Under the pieces are notes generated by a model that saw only the letters and a list, made by a program, of their open reading frames with translations, was not told the DNA's origin and did not search any database. Source: Sphaerosporella brunnea (lineage: Eukaryota; Ascomycota; Pezizomycetes; Pezizales; Pyronemataceae). From it: 64,000 bases of DNA. Made by a program: the position numbers and the translations under genes. Shown here piece after piece: positions 11,254-21,758 of the stretch (its first letter is position 1; each line of letters opens with the position of its first letter). The stretch lies in contig VXIS01000036.1 in the NCBI GenBank assembly GCA_008704415.1, positions 175,433 through 239,432 on the forward strand, written 5' to 3'.

Positions 11254-11687
11254 TTTTGCTGTCGATTCTGTCGAGGACAGCAATCCGAGGGAAAGTGAAG
11301 CAGAGGAGAAGAAGAAGAAGAGCTGTCGTTGAATTTAAGTTGCCGACCACCCGGCAGGCAGCGCATGCACGGCCCCACCCATTTTTTATTTTTTTATTTT
11401 TAATTTATTTTTAATTTAATTTGCTTTCGTTTGCATTCCAGCCGCATGGTGCATCCACCAGTGGCAGTTTTGTGCATGCTGCTTCCAACGGCGGATAAAA
11501 CCCATGATTGGGGTGCGGAATATGGCTTCGAGCAAGAAACCTGACCACTCACGCCGCAGCCCGTGGCCACGCCAAGCACTAGGCAGCACTCTTCTCCTTT
11601 CCCCTCTCCATCATCACCGTCATCACCACCACCACCATCATCATCACCACCACCATCATCATCATCATCACCACCACCACCACCACC
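11254..11687. promoter_or_regulatory. Divergent promoter region of peptidase and EBP genes
   Basis: 434 bp separate two divergent ATGs. The region holds an AT-rich block (about 11380-11425) and, next to the EBP ATG, a CAC/CAT trinucleotide microsatellite. No operator can be named. Confidence 0.5.
11617..11687. repeat. (CAC/CAT)n microsatellite in the 5' leader of the EBP gene
   Basis: About 70 bp of CAC and CAT triplets run directly into the ATG at 11688. In the frame of the plus-strand ORF starting at 11504 it would encode polyhistidine, but the EBP homology begins after the repeat, so it is best read as 5' untranslated. Confidence 0.8.
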
Positions 11688-12448
11688 ATGTCCACGCCAT
11701 CCCTAATCTCAACAACCAGCGTCCTCTCGCTCTCCCTCACCGTGCTGCTCCTCGGGGCAGCCTACCTGGCCTCACTCCTCGCGCTGCCCAAATCGACGAC
11801 GGCAAAAACGCGCGCAATCTACATCTGGCACATCTTCGACGGGATGACGCACCTGGTGCTCGAGGGTTCGTTCCTGTACTACTCGCTGCTGAGCTGCTCA
11901 TCCGAGGCGGCGGCGTCGGTAAGCACGCCAACGCTGTACGGGAACGCGGCGGTGTCGTGCGGCGCCCGCTACTCCTCTGCGCCGCTGGCCCAGCTGTGGC
12001 AGGAATACGCGCGCGCAGATGTGCGCTGGGCCGTGGCGGACGTGGGGATAGTGTGTATAGAGCTTGTGACGGTGCTGCTGGGCGGGCCGGCCGCGCTGTG
12101 GATTGCAGCGATGGTGCGGAAGGGAGAGGCGCGCCAGTGGTTCTGGATCAGTGTTTTGGCTGTGGCCGAGATCTATGGTGGGTGGATGACGTTTGCGCCT
12201 GAGTGGATCAGCGGGAATAATGCGCTGGTGACTGGGAATTGGATGTATAAGTAAGCCCCCCCTCCCCCCCCAAGCCCACCCCGGAGTGTGGATGGTATTG
12301 ATGCGTTTGTCCTAGGTGGCTCTATCTCGCCTTCTTCAACGGCCTTTGGGTCGTTATCCCGCTGTGGCTGCTGTGGGAGGCGTACTGGCAAATGGTGCCG
12401 GCGACGGAAGCGGCGATGAAAGCGCAGACGGGAAAGAAGAGAAACTAA
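11688..12448 (+). CDS. EBP/EXPERA-domain sterol delta8-delta7 isomerase-like protein
   Basis: Exons 11688-12250 and 12316-12448 (65-nt intron, GTAAGC..CCTAG) encode 231 residues. The order of motifs follows emopamil-binding proteins: HLVLEG at about 55-60, LWQEYARADVR at about 103-113, CIELVT (Glu about 125), EIYGG at 161-165 and FFNGLWVVIP at about 194-203, with four or five hydrophobic segments. In the animal enzyme the equivalents of His55, Glu59, Glu125 and Trp199 line the sterol pocket, and all are kept here. The family shifts the sterol C8 double bond to C7 in the ER membrane. Many fungi use unrelated ERG2 for that step, so this protein may act in parallel or on another substrate. The C-terminus is Lys-rich (GKKRN), like an ER retrieval signal. 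Confidence 0.85.
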
Positions 12449-13199
12449 AAACTAGCCTCTACCTTGTACCCATTCATTTCACGTAGTAGTTCAAGTTAGC
12501 TGTGGAGAAAGACTAATACCCGGAGAATTGACTGGTGGTTAAGATTATCCTCATCAATCCACTCCGAGTACTCACTCGCTCTACCGTAAAAACACACTCT
12601 CAGTCCCAGTCCCCAATCCCCCAGTTCTGCTGTAAATATCCAATTTGATCCGCTTCCACCACCACCACCACACATGACATAGGAAAAATAACCATTCTGA
12701 TGCAACGACTTTCTTTGACGCACCGGCACACACACAGACAGACAAAAAAAAACCCGATAAACTCAGCAAAATAGACAAAAAACAAAAGAAAGCCACAAAA
12801 CAAATCCCAAACAAGGTAAAGCAAAATTATAAGGAAAAAAAGAGGGACCCCCGATAGAGAGAGAGGGGGGGACGATAACGGATAGCGCAACCCACAATAA
12901 AAAGAAACCCGAAACAAAAGAAAGCAGTAAAGAAAAAGATAAGAAAAACAAAGAAAAGGTAGCCAATGACCGATAAGAAAAGAAAGCACACACAACACCT
13001 GTAATAGATAAGTTAAGAAAGAGAGAGAAGGATGATGTATGGAGAAGCACAAGGAAAAAAAAAAAAAACCAAGCCCAACCGTGTCGAAATCATAACTCCA
13101 GGATATCCCAGCAGACCAGCCGCCCACCCTTCGCCAAAGTAGTGACAATATCCCCGCCGAAACTGATAAAAGCAAAAGTTGTTGCGAATAGAGAACCCT
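12449..13199. other. Convergent intergenic region with long low-complexity 3' ends
   Basis: The region lies between the EBP stop (12448, plus) and the stop of the basic nuclear-type protein (13200, minus). A/G-rich stretches (12740-13070) give long but biased false frames on the minus strand. No gene is supported. Confidence 0.55.
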
Positions 13200-14204
13200 C
13201 TAAAACCCTTCCATGCAAATATCCTCGTCCTCGTCGTACACAACCTCCACCTTCGCACCCAACGCCTCACGACCTTCACGGATCATGGCCTTCAGCCGCT
13301 CATTGAACCGCTTCATATCATCGTCCATCTCCTCCTCATCGTCTGCCCACGCGGCTCGGCCTCCACTCCCCGTTTTCCGATGCCTTTTCCCAGGTGACCC
13401 CGCAACACCACCCAGCGGCTTCAACCCGCGCTTTTTCGACGCCACGACTGGCCTCCGCCCGCGCGAAGACGCATTCGAAAAGCTGCGTGTTGACCGCGTA
13501 GTCGTTGGCGACGGCGTGGAGCGGGGGGAAACCATGATCCACTGTGCGCCGACCGCGGTGTCCAACGGCGCAGTACTCGTGCTCGTTTCGGCAGCGTCAA
13601 AATACGCCGTGCTCCCCGCAGTGCTAGCCTGGCTCCCCGCGGTGCTGGGAGGACTCGCCATCCACCCGCCGGGCGCATACGACGGCTGGGGAGGAGGGGG
13701 CTGTAAATGCTCCACGGTAACCGGAGGCGCCGGTGCGGGGTGGGCCACAAATGGTGTCCGCAGCATTTGCCAGGCGCCTCTAAGCACGCCTCCCAGCGTA
13801 ACACCAACCACATCGATAATCCTCCTTTTCCCGCCCCGATCCCGGCGCAACGACCGCTCGCTGTCGTCGTCGTAGTAGTCGCTGTGGTTGCGTTTTCGAG
13901 ACGTCACCAGACTGCTCCGGTAGTCGCAGTCCGAATACATGCTGTGCGACATCAGCCCGTCGTCGGCGTCCGTGTCGCTCGCATCCGGCGTTGGCGGCGC
14001 GAAGAAGGGTGAATTGTAGTTGTAGCTATGCGTGGACCCGTGGATGTAGCCATGGTTGCTGTTGATCTGTGCCAGCTGCGAGGGTCGTGACTTTTTGTGG
14101 CTGTGCGAGTAGCCGGGAGAGGAGGAGCGGGACGGTGCCAGATGCCGCGGGTATGAGGGGAGGAGAGGCAGGGAGGGCGCGAAGCTGCTGGTTGCGTGGA
14201 ACAT
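13200..14204 (-). CDS. Conserved fungal protein of unknown function, nuclear-type
   Basis: A single open exon of 334 residues. The N-terminal half is Ser/Pro/His-rich; the middle carries a SHSMYSDCDYRSSLVTSRKR block and basic clusters (SLRRDRGGKRR, KRHRK) that look like nuclear targeting signals. The C-terminus has an acidic run (DDEEEMDDD) followed by an amphipathic segment (RFNERLKAMIREGREAL) and an acidic end. Ascomycete proteins with this layout are common, but I know no established function and do not assign one. An additional 5' exon is possible, because the leader upstream of the ATG is G/C-rich with no clear promoter. Confidence 0.7.
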   Translation of the reverse strand: MFHATSSFAPSLPLLPSYPRHLAPSRSSSPGYSHSHKKSRPSQLAQINSNHGYIHGSTHSYNYNSPFFAPPTPDASDTDADDGLMSHSMYSDCDYRSSLVTSRKRNHSDYYDDDSERSLRRDRGGKRRIIDVVGVTLGGVLRGAWQMLRTPFVAHPAPAPPVTVEHLQPPPPQPSYAPGGWMASPPSTAGSQASTAGSTAYFDAAETSTSTAPLDTAVGAQWIMVSPRSTPSPTTTRSTRSFSNASSRGRRPVVASKKRGLKPLGGVAGSPGKRHRKTGSGGRAAWADDEEEMDDDMKRFNERLKAMIREGREALGAKVEVVYDEDEDICMEGF

Positions 14205-15562
14205 TGCCGGCGGGGGCGGGGCCGCGGAATGGTACTGATGGAGAGGAGGCTGGGGGTCTTGTCGGTGAGTCGGGTCAGGGTGGGCGTTAAGCGAGGCGAG
14301 GGTTTGCGAGGAGAAGGAGACGAAGCGGCTGCAGCGGCGATGCGTTGGGGAATGCGAAAAGGAAAATCGTTAGAATCAAAGTTGAAGCCGAACAGACGAA
14401 AGGAAAGTAAGCGGTGGTGGAGGTGGTGGAGGTGGTTTCGCAGTGGTGATGTCGCAGGATGTGTGGTTGAGTTTGGCGATGGAAGTGATGGTTAGGATTT
14501 TCCCTCTTTCCGAGCTGAGTTGGCGACCGGGCGTGATTTGTTTGCGAGGGGTGCATAGCAGAGCACTCGCGCTAGCCGTTTCTAGGCAGCAAGCGGCCCG
14601 AGCGCACTAACTGCAATCAGACTAGCCGCAATCAGCCTAACCACAATCAGCCTAACCGCAACAAGCCTAACCTCAACAAGCCTAACCGCAATCAGCCTAA
14701 CCGCAATAAGCCTAACCGCAATCACCCTAACTACAATTCGCGCCTAACAAACAAACCGGGCGACGCGCACGAGACCCGATGGGCGATGTATCAACCCGCC
14801 GATACGACACGATAACGTCCTTGCAGGGCGTGAGGCGGAGCGGTGCGACTGTTGGTGGCAGTTTCTGTGCATCTTCGCAGTTCACAGTTCCACAGAGCCA
14901 AGCAGAGACCTGAGCAGAAACCTCGCCCAGGGGCTGAAACATCTCGGTGAGGTGATGATTGCGGCGACCGCCGGCTTAGCAGGTTTCGTTCATCACTATC
15001 CCCTTCGGCCGCGAAGCGCGGGGACCAAGTCCGGCCGATGCAAGCGCCCGTTCCAGCCAACGTCATCCTGGTTCGAGCGGGAGCGGATTGACCAGCCAAG
15101 CACCACTGCCGCACCAGCGCCCCACCACCACCACCACCACCAGCCAAAGGAACGTGTAGCGGCGATGCTCGAATTGACCAGTAAGCTTCACTTTTTGCCT
15201 CGATTGGATTGATTCTGTGGAGAACTGATCGCCCCATCTCGAGCCGTTGGTGGAAAACCGACCGTTCCGATTCCCATCCAAGCCGACGCAGTCGATCGGT
15301 CGGCTGACATCGCGCCAGCCAATCGCGGTGCCGTGGTGCTGGTCGAAACCGGACGTTGCACACAGCGTTACGTCACACTCACGTGACCGCGCTGGTTCTG
15401 TCAAAAGCCCCCCCCTCCTCCCCTCGAACTCGCCTTCTCTGAAGAACGGCCATCTCATTGAACTTGCCATCCTGCCGTCCTGCCATCCTGCCGTGATCTT
15501 CCATCCAGAGGCTTTTTTGTAGGAAGCAACACCGCCACCCCTCCCATCACCAGCTGCACAAC
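14205..15562. promoter_or_regulatory. Divergent promoter region with 15-bp minisatellite
   Basis: The region separates divergent genes starting at 14204 (minus) and 15563 (plus). It contains the minisatellite at 14606-14738. The overlapping minus-strand frames at 14791-15363 and 15063-15746 have no motif and overlap exon 1 or the promoter of the DUF1774 gene, so I do not call them. Confidence 0.5.
14606..14738. repeat. 15-bp minisatellite, about nine units
   Basis: Units follow the pattern CCTAACCGCAATCAG with one or two substitutions each (ACCACAATC, ACCGCAACA, ACCTCAACA). The repeat is a head-to-tail array with constant 15-bp spacing. Confidence 0.85.
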
Positions 15563-16592
15563 ATGGCCTTCTGTGAGTTCGGAACTTTATTCCGTTGAGC
15601 CCCCCCCCCCCCGGCTGCGATTGCAATTGCTGACGCCCCTTTGTTGTCGCAGCTAACCCCTTTGCCCGTGATGTCGAGGGCACCCGTCGCAACATCAACG
15701 CATACAGAGCCCTGACCCTGTTGTCGTTCCTGCTGCAGTTCATCACCTCGATCTACTACACCAGCAACGCTCCCCACGATGGAGCCTTCCCTCATTACAC
15801 CATCTTTGGCATGAGCAACCACCATGTCACTCCGTTCACCCCGAGCCATGTTTTTGTCGCTATCTATTGGATCGCCCTTTGGTTCCTGCAGGTTGGCTAC
15901 ATCTGGCACCTGTTCCGCAGCGACGAGACCGCCGTCAGCTCTGCTGCCTCGGTCGGAAGCCACTTCATCCTGTGAGTGCGGCGATGCCGTCTTGCTGCGC
16001 ACATGCTGATCGGTGCAGGTTCAACCTGCTGCACTTTGCTTGGATCATGCTCTGGGTGCGCTCGCACACGGTCTGGTCCGAGGTGATTCTGGTCATCAAC
16101 TTCTTCCAGTTGACCGCGGTCTATTTCCGCAACCCGACTGCACCCAGATTGATCCATCTTCCCGTCGCCGCCATGCCGTTGACCTTTACTTTCTTTGCGA
16201 TCTTTTGGAACGGCGCCGTGATGGTTGACTGCCACTCCCTGCCGTGCCGCGTTCTCGCCAACGTTGCCATCTGGGGTATCGCTGCTTTCGCCGGATTCTT
16301 CTTGCTCGCTTTCAAGGATTACTACGTCGGTTTCGCTACGTCGTTCTTGGCTGCGGGCTTGGGTGTTGGGTACGTCCCCCGCTGACTGGGATGAGTTCTG
16401 TGCTGATCGGATCGCAGACAATTCTTCACCAAGGCTATCGCTCTCCAGTGGCCGTTCGCTTTCGCGGTCATGGCCATCACTTTTATCGCGTCGCTTGCCG
16501 TCGCCATCCCTGGCATCTTTGGCACCAACGCCAGCAACGCGGCTCACGGCAGAAGCGGCGAACGTGCTCCCCTGCTGCAGGAAGATGCCTAA
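15563..16592 (+). CDS. DUF1774-family fungal membrane protein
   Basis: Four exons (15563-15572, 15653-15971, 16019-16369, 16418-16592) encode 284 residues; all introns are GT..AG and phases join cleanly. Exon 1 is only ten bases (MAF plus one base). The protein has about seven hydrophobic segments. Typical family features are NPFARD near the N-terminus, IYYTSNAPHDG, a FLQVGYIWHLF segment, LLHFAWIMLWVRSH and a central FWNGAVMVDCHS, and it ends in a polar Gly/Ser/Arg tail (GRSGERAPLLQEDA). DUF1774 proteins are fungal-specific integral membrane proteins without an assigned activity, so only the topology is inferred. The acidic di-leucine-like ending APLLQED could direct vacuolar or endosomal sorting; that is a guess. 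Confidence 0.85.
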
Positions 16593-17439
16593 GTTGAGGT
16601 GCATGGCATCTGCGCTCGTCTCCAGAGTTTAACGGTGTGATCGACATGGGTGAATGGAGCGAACGAAAATGAGTGAGTGAGCGAGTGAGTGAGTGCGTGC
16701 GTGCCTACTATCTGTCTGCCTACTATCTGTCTGCCTTGCCTTGCCTTTCCTTTGATGATGGTCGCGTTGGGTGCTGGATTCGAATGCTGTTTTCCTTCCT
16801 TTACGTGTTCTCGCTTCCACGACGGGGGGATATGTGCCTTAAATGTCGGTGAGACGATGTTGTGTATTTGACTCTCCCATGCAAGCGTGCTGTTTGCGCG
16901 GCCATGTACATTGCTGGTTGCATGTCCGTCGAATCCACAGGATTCTGTGCATTTTGATCACCCCGAGATTCTGGTTCGTGGGATTGGGCGGCAGAAGATG
17001 ATGCGATCAATCGCGGGCGGCCCAGGCCAATGCGCTCGGATCGCAAATCGCCTTTTCTGTTTGTTTGCATGTGTAACGCGCGAGAGCCCATTCCCCACGC
17101 GAGCCAGCGTTTCCCCTTGAACAGATCGAGAAAGAGAGAAACGCTGGGAAAAAAAAAAACAAAAAAAAAAAAACAAAAAAAACAGATCTAGTTTAACTCC
17201 TTTCTTGCCGCCCCCCCCCGTCGCAAATAGAGCGGAAGGGAAAGAACACTCCTCCACCCTGCATACCACGCACAGAACACTACTCCACAACCCAACCATC
17301 ACCACCACCACCACCACCACCACCACCACCACCACCACCACCACCATCACTCGCTCCAACTCGCACGCGTCGAAACCCACCCGTCGAGAGTTTCACCCGG
17401 TGCTGCAGCTGCAGACCCACTTGAACAGCCAGAATCAAA
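16593..17439. other. Intergenic between DUF1774 and HOS3-like genes
   Basis: It holds short GAGT and TGCC(TACTATCTGTC) repeats (about 16670-16740), an A-rich stretch (17149-17183) and an ACC microsatellite. No gene is supported. Confidence 0.55.
17300..17347. repeat. (ACC)n microsatellite in the HOS3-like leader
   Basis: About 15 ACC triplets start roughly 140 bp before the ATG at 17440. Confidence 0.8.
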
Positions 17440-20158
17440 ATGCCAGACCCTGACCTTGCCCGCAACCACCCCCCTGATCGTCACGCAGCAGCCCTGTCAA
17501 ACTCACTGCGCTCCCTATCGCTCAAGACATCCACCGCGAACTTGAAGCCGTCGGCGGCACCGCGCACCATATCGCGTCGCGCCTCCTCGCTCGAAATTCG
17601 CTCAGGCGCGTCGTCATCCGCATCGTCCGCCCCGTCGACGCCGACCATCCGCAAACGCGCCTCGCTAGCGTCGCTGAGCAGCGTTACTGGCACCATGGAA
17701 CACACCGGAACCCCGCGGCGGCGTGGCAGCGTTTTGTCTCTGCGTGGCTCGCCAAGCGATGCGGGATCGCCGCCGCCTTCTTTGAAGGATCGCGTGCTCA
17801 CCCCCCCACCGCAGGATCCGTATGCGGAGACTGCCGTCATCCTGCACGATTCGAGCTACAAGCACCGCTACTTGAGGCCAAAAACTGGTGCGCTGGAAAT
17901 GGAGAGTATTGTCGAGAGACCGGAACGGATTCCTGCTGCCGTGCTGGGGATCTGCGCTGCCCAGGTGCGTGCGGGAAAGGAGCGGCTGAGCATCAACAAG
18001 AGCACCAGGCTGGGAAAGTTGAATGATCCGGAGGTCATGCTGGTGCATGCGCACACGCCACTCGAACGGGGAAAGAAGTGTTGGCCGGAGGAGCTGGTAG
18101 GCATGTGTAATGCGTCCGGGGAGAAATTGAAGAAGGGCCAGGTGGAAGTGCCAGCGGGGTACCATCAGGGTGACCTTTATCTCTGCGCCGAGAGTCTAGA
18201 GGATCTGGAGGGGTGCGTAGGTGCCGTGTATGATGGTGTGGATGCCGTGTTCGGTGAAGGTCCGGTCAAGAAGGCATTTGTGTGCATCCGTCCTCCCGGT
18301 AGGTTGTGTGTGTTCGCAAAGCTGCAGGCGTGGAATGTGCTGAGACAGCTTTACAGGTCACCACTGCGCTGAGAGGGAACCGAGCGGATTTTGCTGGCTC
18401 AACAACGTCCACATCGCGATAGCACACGCCGCCAAGGAACACGGACTCTCTCACGCCGTTATCTTAGATTTTGATCTGCATCACGGCGACGGTTCGCAGG
18501 CGATCGCATGGAGCATCAATGAGCTTGCGGAGTCAGGGTCCACAGCGGCAAAGAAGACGCAAGGCTTGCACGTTCCCAGCATCGGCTACTTCTCCTTGCA
18601 CGACATCAACTCCTACCCATGCGAGTACGGTGACACGAGCAAGATCCAGAGCGCCTCCATTAACCTCGAGGGTGCGCACGGACAGTACATCCATAACGTG
18701 CACCTCAAGCCGTACGGCACGCATGCGCAATTCTGGCAGCTCTACGACGAGAGGTATCGCAGCCTCTTTTCCAAAGCCCGAGATTTCCTCATCACCTCTG
18801 CCGCTGGCAAGCAGAGGAAGAACAGAGCTTTTTCGGCGGGAGTTTTCCTCTCTGCCGGTTTCGACGCGAGTGAATACGAGTCCCATGGAATGCAACGCCA
18901 CAACGTCAACGTGCCTACAGATTTCTTTGCGAAATTCACCGCCGATGCCGTCGACCTTGCCAACGAGCTCTGCGAGGGGAGGATAGTCAGTGTTCTGGAG
19001 GGTGGCTACTCAGACCGAGCACTCACCTCGGGAGTCTTTGCACACATCTCCGGTCTTTCTTGCGTTCAGCCCGATGAAGCTGGTTTCGTTCCCACCTCGA
19101 TCTCCCTAGCTCCCTCGTGGGCGGAACGGAAAGTGGCGTGGGATGTCTCCTGGTGGTCGATAGAGCGGATCGAAGAGCTGGAGAAACTTCTCAACAAGCC
19201 TACACCCGTCCGGGAGCGTAAACAGACAAGTTTCATGGACCCCACAGCCGCCTCCGCAGCCCGAGTCGCCGATGTCCCCCGCAGGGTTTCGAACAGCTTC
19301 CACTCGCTTTGTCCGTCGCCTGCTCCGCCACCGCCGAAGCCGTGGCACGAGCAAGCCGTGGAACTGAGCCAACACTTCATCCCCCAATACGAGGAGTCAA
19401 AACCAATCCCTGCGGTGGCCAAAGAGACGAAAGCAACCCCGCGGCAATCTCTCCCGAGCACGAGCAACACCAGGACCCTGCGCGAAAGGAAACCCAAGCC
19501 CGCAGGGGATGACAAAAACACGCGGCGCACAACCGTTGCCGGTCCTATCAGCACCGCAACCTCCAGGGCACCCAGCCGAGCCGGAACGCCGGCACTACCA
19601 AAAGGCCCGCCCGTCACCGTCGCCTCGGTCGGCGCCACCGTTGCCGGTCCTCGACAGCCCGCGCGGAAAGCGTCCACCACGGCATTAAAGAAGACGCCAT
19701 CCCCACCCCCCACGGCAAGCATCCGCAAAGTCTCTGCCCCCCTCCCGGCAAAGAAGACCCCCACCCCGCCGCCGCCCGCGGCTCGACGCGTCTCGACCTC
19801 TGGCCCGGTAATATCCAAAACTCCCAGCCCGAAATCTACCATCTCGATCCCGAAGGTGCAGCAGATCACGAGAACCACGCAGCGGGTCCAGCTGCAGCCT
19901 GCGTTCGCTGCGAAGCCGGTTAATGGAACTGGCAGGAGGACTAGTGTCGTGGGGACTGGAACGCCGCCGAGTAGTCCCCCCGTCATCGAGGTGAACGGCG
20001 TTGTTGCTGAGTCGTCCCTGCTTGAAGTACAGAAGGCGAAGGTCGGTGATAATGGATTGGGATTCTTCCACGGGGTTGTGGGAAGTGGTGCACCCATTGC
20101 TTGCACGCCGGGGGTGTTTACGGGTGGTGAAATCAAGTTCGGTGGTGAGGCGAGGTAA
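17440..20158 (+). CDS. HOS3: HOS3-like class II histone deacetylase
   Basis: Two exons, 17440-18298 and 18357-20158 (58-nt intron inside the RPPG-HHC codons), encode 886 residues. The catalytic core runs from about residue 128 to 550. It shows RPPGHHC with the paired His (288-289), PSGFCWLNNVH, the zinc ligands in DFDLHHGDG (Asp326, His328), SAGFDASEYE (third ligand Asp, about 456) and LEGGYS with the active-site Tyr (about 504). These are the residues of zinc-dependent deacetylases, and the order and the long Ser/Pro/Thr-rich C-terminal tail (about 560-886) fit fungal Hos3, which removes acetyl groups from histones and also works near the bud neck in yeast. The N-terminal 120 residues are Ser-rich and basic. 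No key residue is missing. The first 120 residues may contain an alternative ATG (TMEHTG) but homology does not decide. Confidence 0.92.
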
Positions 20159-20537
20159 AGCCAAATAAGAGGTAGCTAGATAGGTGTTATTTATTGCTCT
20201 GCTACTTGTTTACCCTTTTTTTTTTTGTTTTCCTTTCTTTCTTGAGTGATTACTTGCTTTCTTTTTTCTTGGGCGTAAGTAGTGCTGGTTACTAGTTTCT
20301 CTTTTTTTTTTTTTACTTTATTTTTATCTTGTTTTGTTGCGCGGGAGGGGTGTACTGTACTCTAATACGTTCTTGGATGTTGTGTTGTTGTTAGCCATCT
20401 AGCGGTTACCTAATTAGGTTACCTAGCAGCAGTTTAGCTGGCGGCTATCAGTATGCGCGAGCTAGCTGCACTACTGCAGTTAAGCGAATAAGCGATTTAC
20501 TATTTTGTTTTTCGTTTCCGTTGGGAGCGGGATGCTA
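20159..20537. other. T-rich 3' flank of HOS3-like gene; island boundary
   Basis: T-runs and short TTTCTT stretches mark the 3' flank. Beyond about 20.5 kb the sequence becomes transposon-derived. Confidence 0.5.
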
Positions 20538-20570
20538 CCGTATCAACTCAATCTTAAAAACAGGAACAAG
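20538..20570. repeat. Solo end of the CCGTATC MITE family
   Basis: TA is followed by CCGTATCAACTCAATCTTAA, the terminus shared with the complete elements at 36889, 42536 and 63486. No matching right end lies nearby. Confidence 0.5.
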
Positions 20571-20879
20571 ATCCTTGCGGCCTTCGGCCGTGAGGTGATT
20601 AGCACTTCTTGGTGTAACGCCATTATATGCGTTTCCCAATTTTCTTTTGGTCACAGCCATCACGAGATGATTCGTTCGAAGACTCGTCAAAAGGTAGGAG
20701 ATAGGCGATAGAGGTCTTTACATGATGCCCTTGTCGGGCCAGCCGCCAATTTTGGTCGTACGAAGGAAATCCAAGACCGCCTCCGTACGTCCGTCATCCG
20801 CCAGCAATGTGGATGGCCAGCGTTTGATTCCTCCACCCTCCTCGGTGGCGTCCTTAACCGCCTTCCACGGTATCATTTG

Positions 20880-21758
20880 CAGTGTTCCCCACGGTCCGTC
20901 TGGTCCAGTCCTGGCTTGCGACTGGACTTGACGACGTATCGCGGTCCAGTCCGCACCCCAGACTACGACCGACTGCAATATCTGAGATGGACTGCAGTCA
21001 GCGGCGGTCCCCCGTCGACTGCGGTCGACCGCAGTTGACTACAGTCCAAAGAGCGGATGATTCCCGCTGGGGCGCACATATAAGACCGGTGTTTACAGTA
21101 GAAATAGTTCCAATTCTCGTTACACCTTAGCTAGCTACCTAGCACCCGTGAGGCCTAAGGGTAGTCAGCTTCTCTCCTACATATATCTCACGGCCGCAAG
21201 CGGGCGAATACATTATGATTAAAACCAAAAAAAAAAAAAAAAAAAAAAAAACAAGCTACCTAGCACCCCGTATCATAATGATCGTTGATCAATGCCCTTG
21301 AACTTCTTGCCTTCGCCTCTCAGTCGACGCCTTGTTTAGATTGTTTAGAGCGTCCAGCATTTCATCAATCTCCCTAATCTGGGGGAAGGCATCAGTAATG
21401 AGCCCATCACGGGACCAGCTTTTCAGACACTCCAAGGCGCTGATAGCTTCATCACTATCCTCTGCCCCCATTGCACGGGAAGGTCGCGAAGGTTGGTGAT
21501 TCAACAGTAGGCGGATGGAACTCGTCGCGTGGCAAAGAGGGAAAAGGTTCAGGGAAAGTTAGATAGGGAGCCAACTCACGCTAGAGAAACAGAAAGAACG
21601 TGACCCCAAACCCACCCCCCAAAACATGACCCAAACGGCGGTCCCCAGTCGACTGCAGTCGACTGCCCCCTCAGACTGGACTGGACCACGTCGCGCTAGT
21701 CCACCGCCACTGCCGACTGGACTGGATTACAGTCCGGGACGGACCGTGGGGAACACTG
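20880..21758. mobile_element. Non-autonomous hAT element inside a LINE
   Basis: The termini CAGTGTTCCCCACGGTCCGT (20880) and its inverted match ending GGGGAACACTG (21758) are flanked by a perfect 8-bp duplication ATCATTTG (20872-20879 and 21759-21766). Subterminal regions are packed with GACTGCAGTC / CAGTCGAC palindromes on both sides, probable transposase-binding repeats. A 71-codon minus-strand frame (21504-21289) is not recognised and may be a captured fragment. Confidence 0.9.
21148..21253 (+). mobile_element. Extremely 5'-truncated LINE insertion (tail only)
   Basis: Only about 106 bp were inserted: a short 3' UTR, the hairpin GGCCGCAAGCGGGC, then TACATTATGATTAAAACC and a long A-run. 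It is bracketed by a perfect 15-bp duplication AGCTACCTAGCACCC at 21133-21147 and 21254-21268. The host sequence is the hAT element. Confidence 0.9.

Noticed and set aside
11504..12202. 232-codon frame with a polyhistidine run
   Set aside because: It is a shadow frame over the CAC/CAT microsatellite and the EBP gene, whose homology lies in another frame.
12600..13279. Hydrophobic minus-strand frames
   Set aside because: They come from A/G-rich 3' flanking sequence with strong composition bias; no splice or domain evidence.
14606..14738. Telomere-like CCTAA repeats or a CRISPR-like array
   Set aside because: Units are a 15-bp head-to-tail minisatellite without spacers, and CCCTAA hexamers are not tandem.
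14791..15746. Minus-strand frames in the divergent promoter
   Set aside because: No motif, biased composition, and overlap with exon 1 of the well-supported DUF1774 gene.
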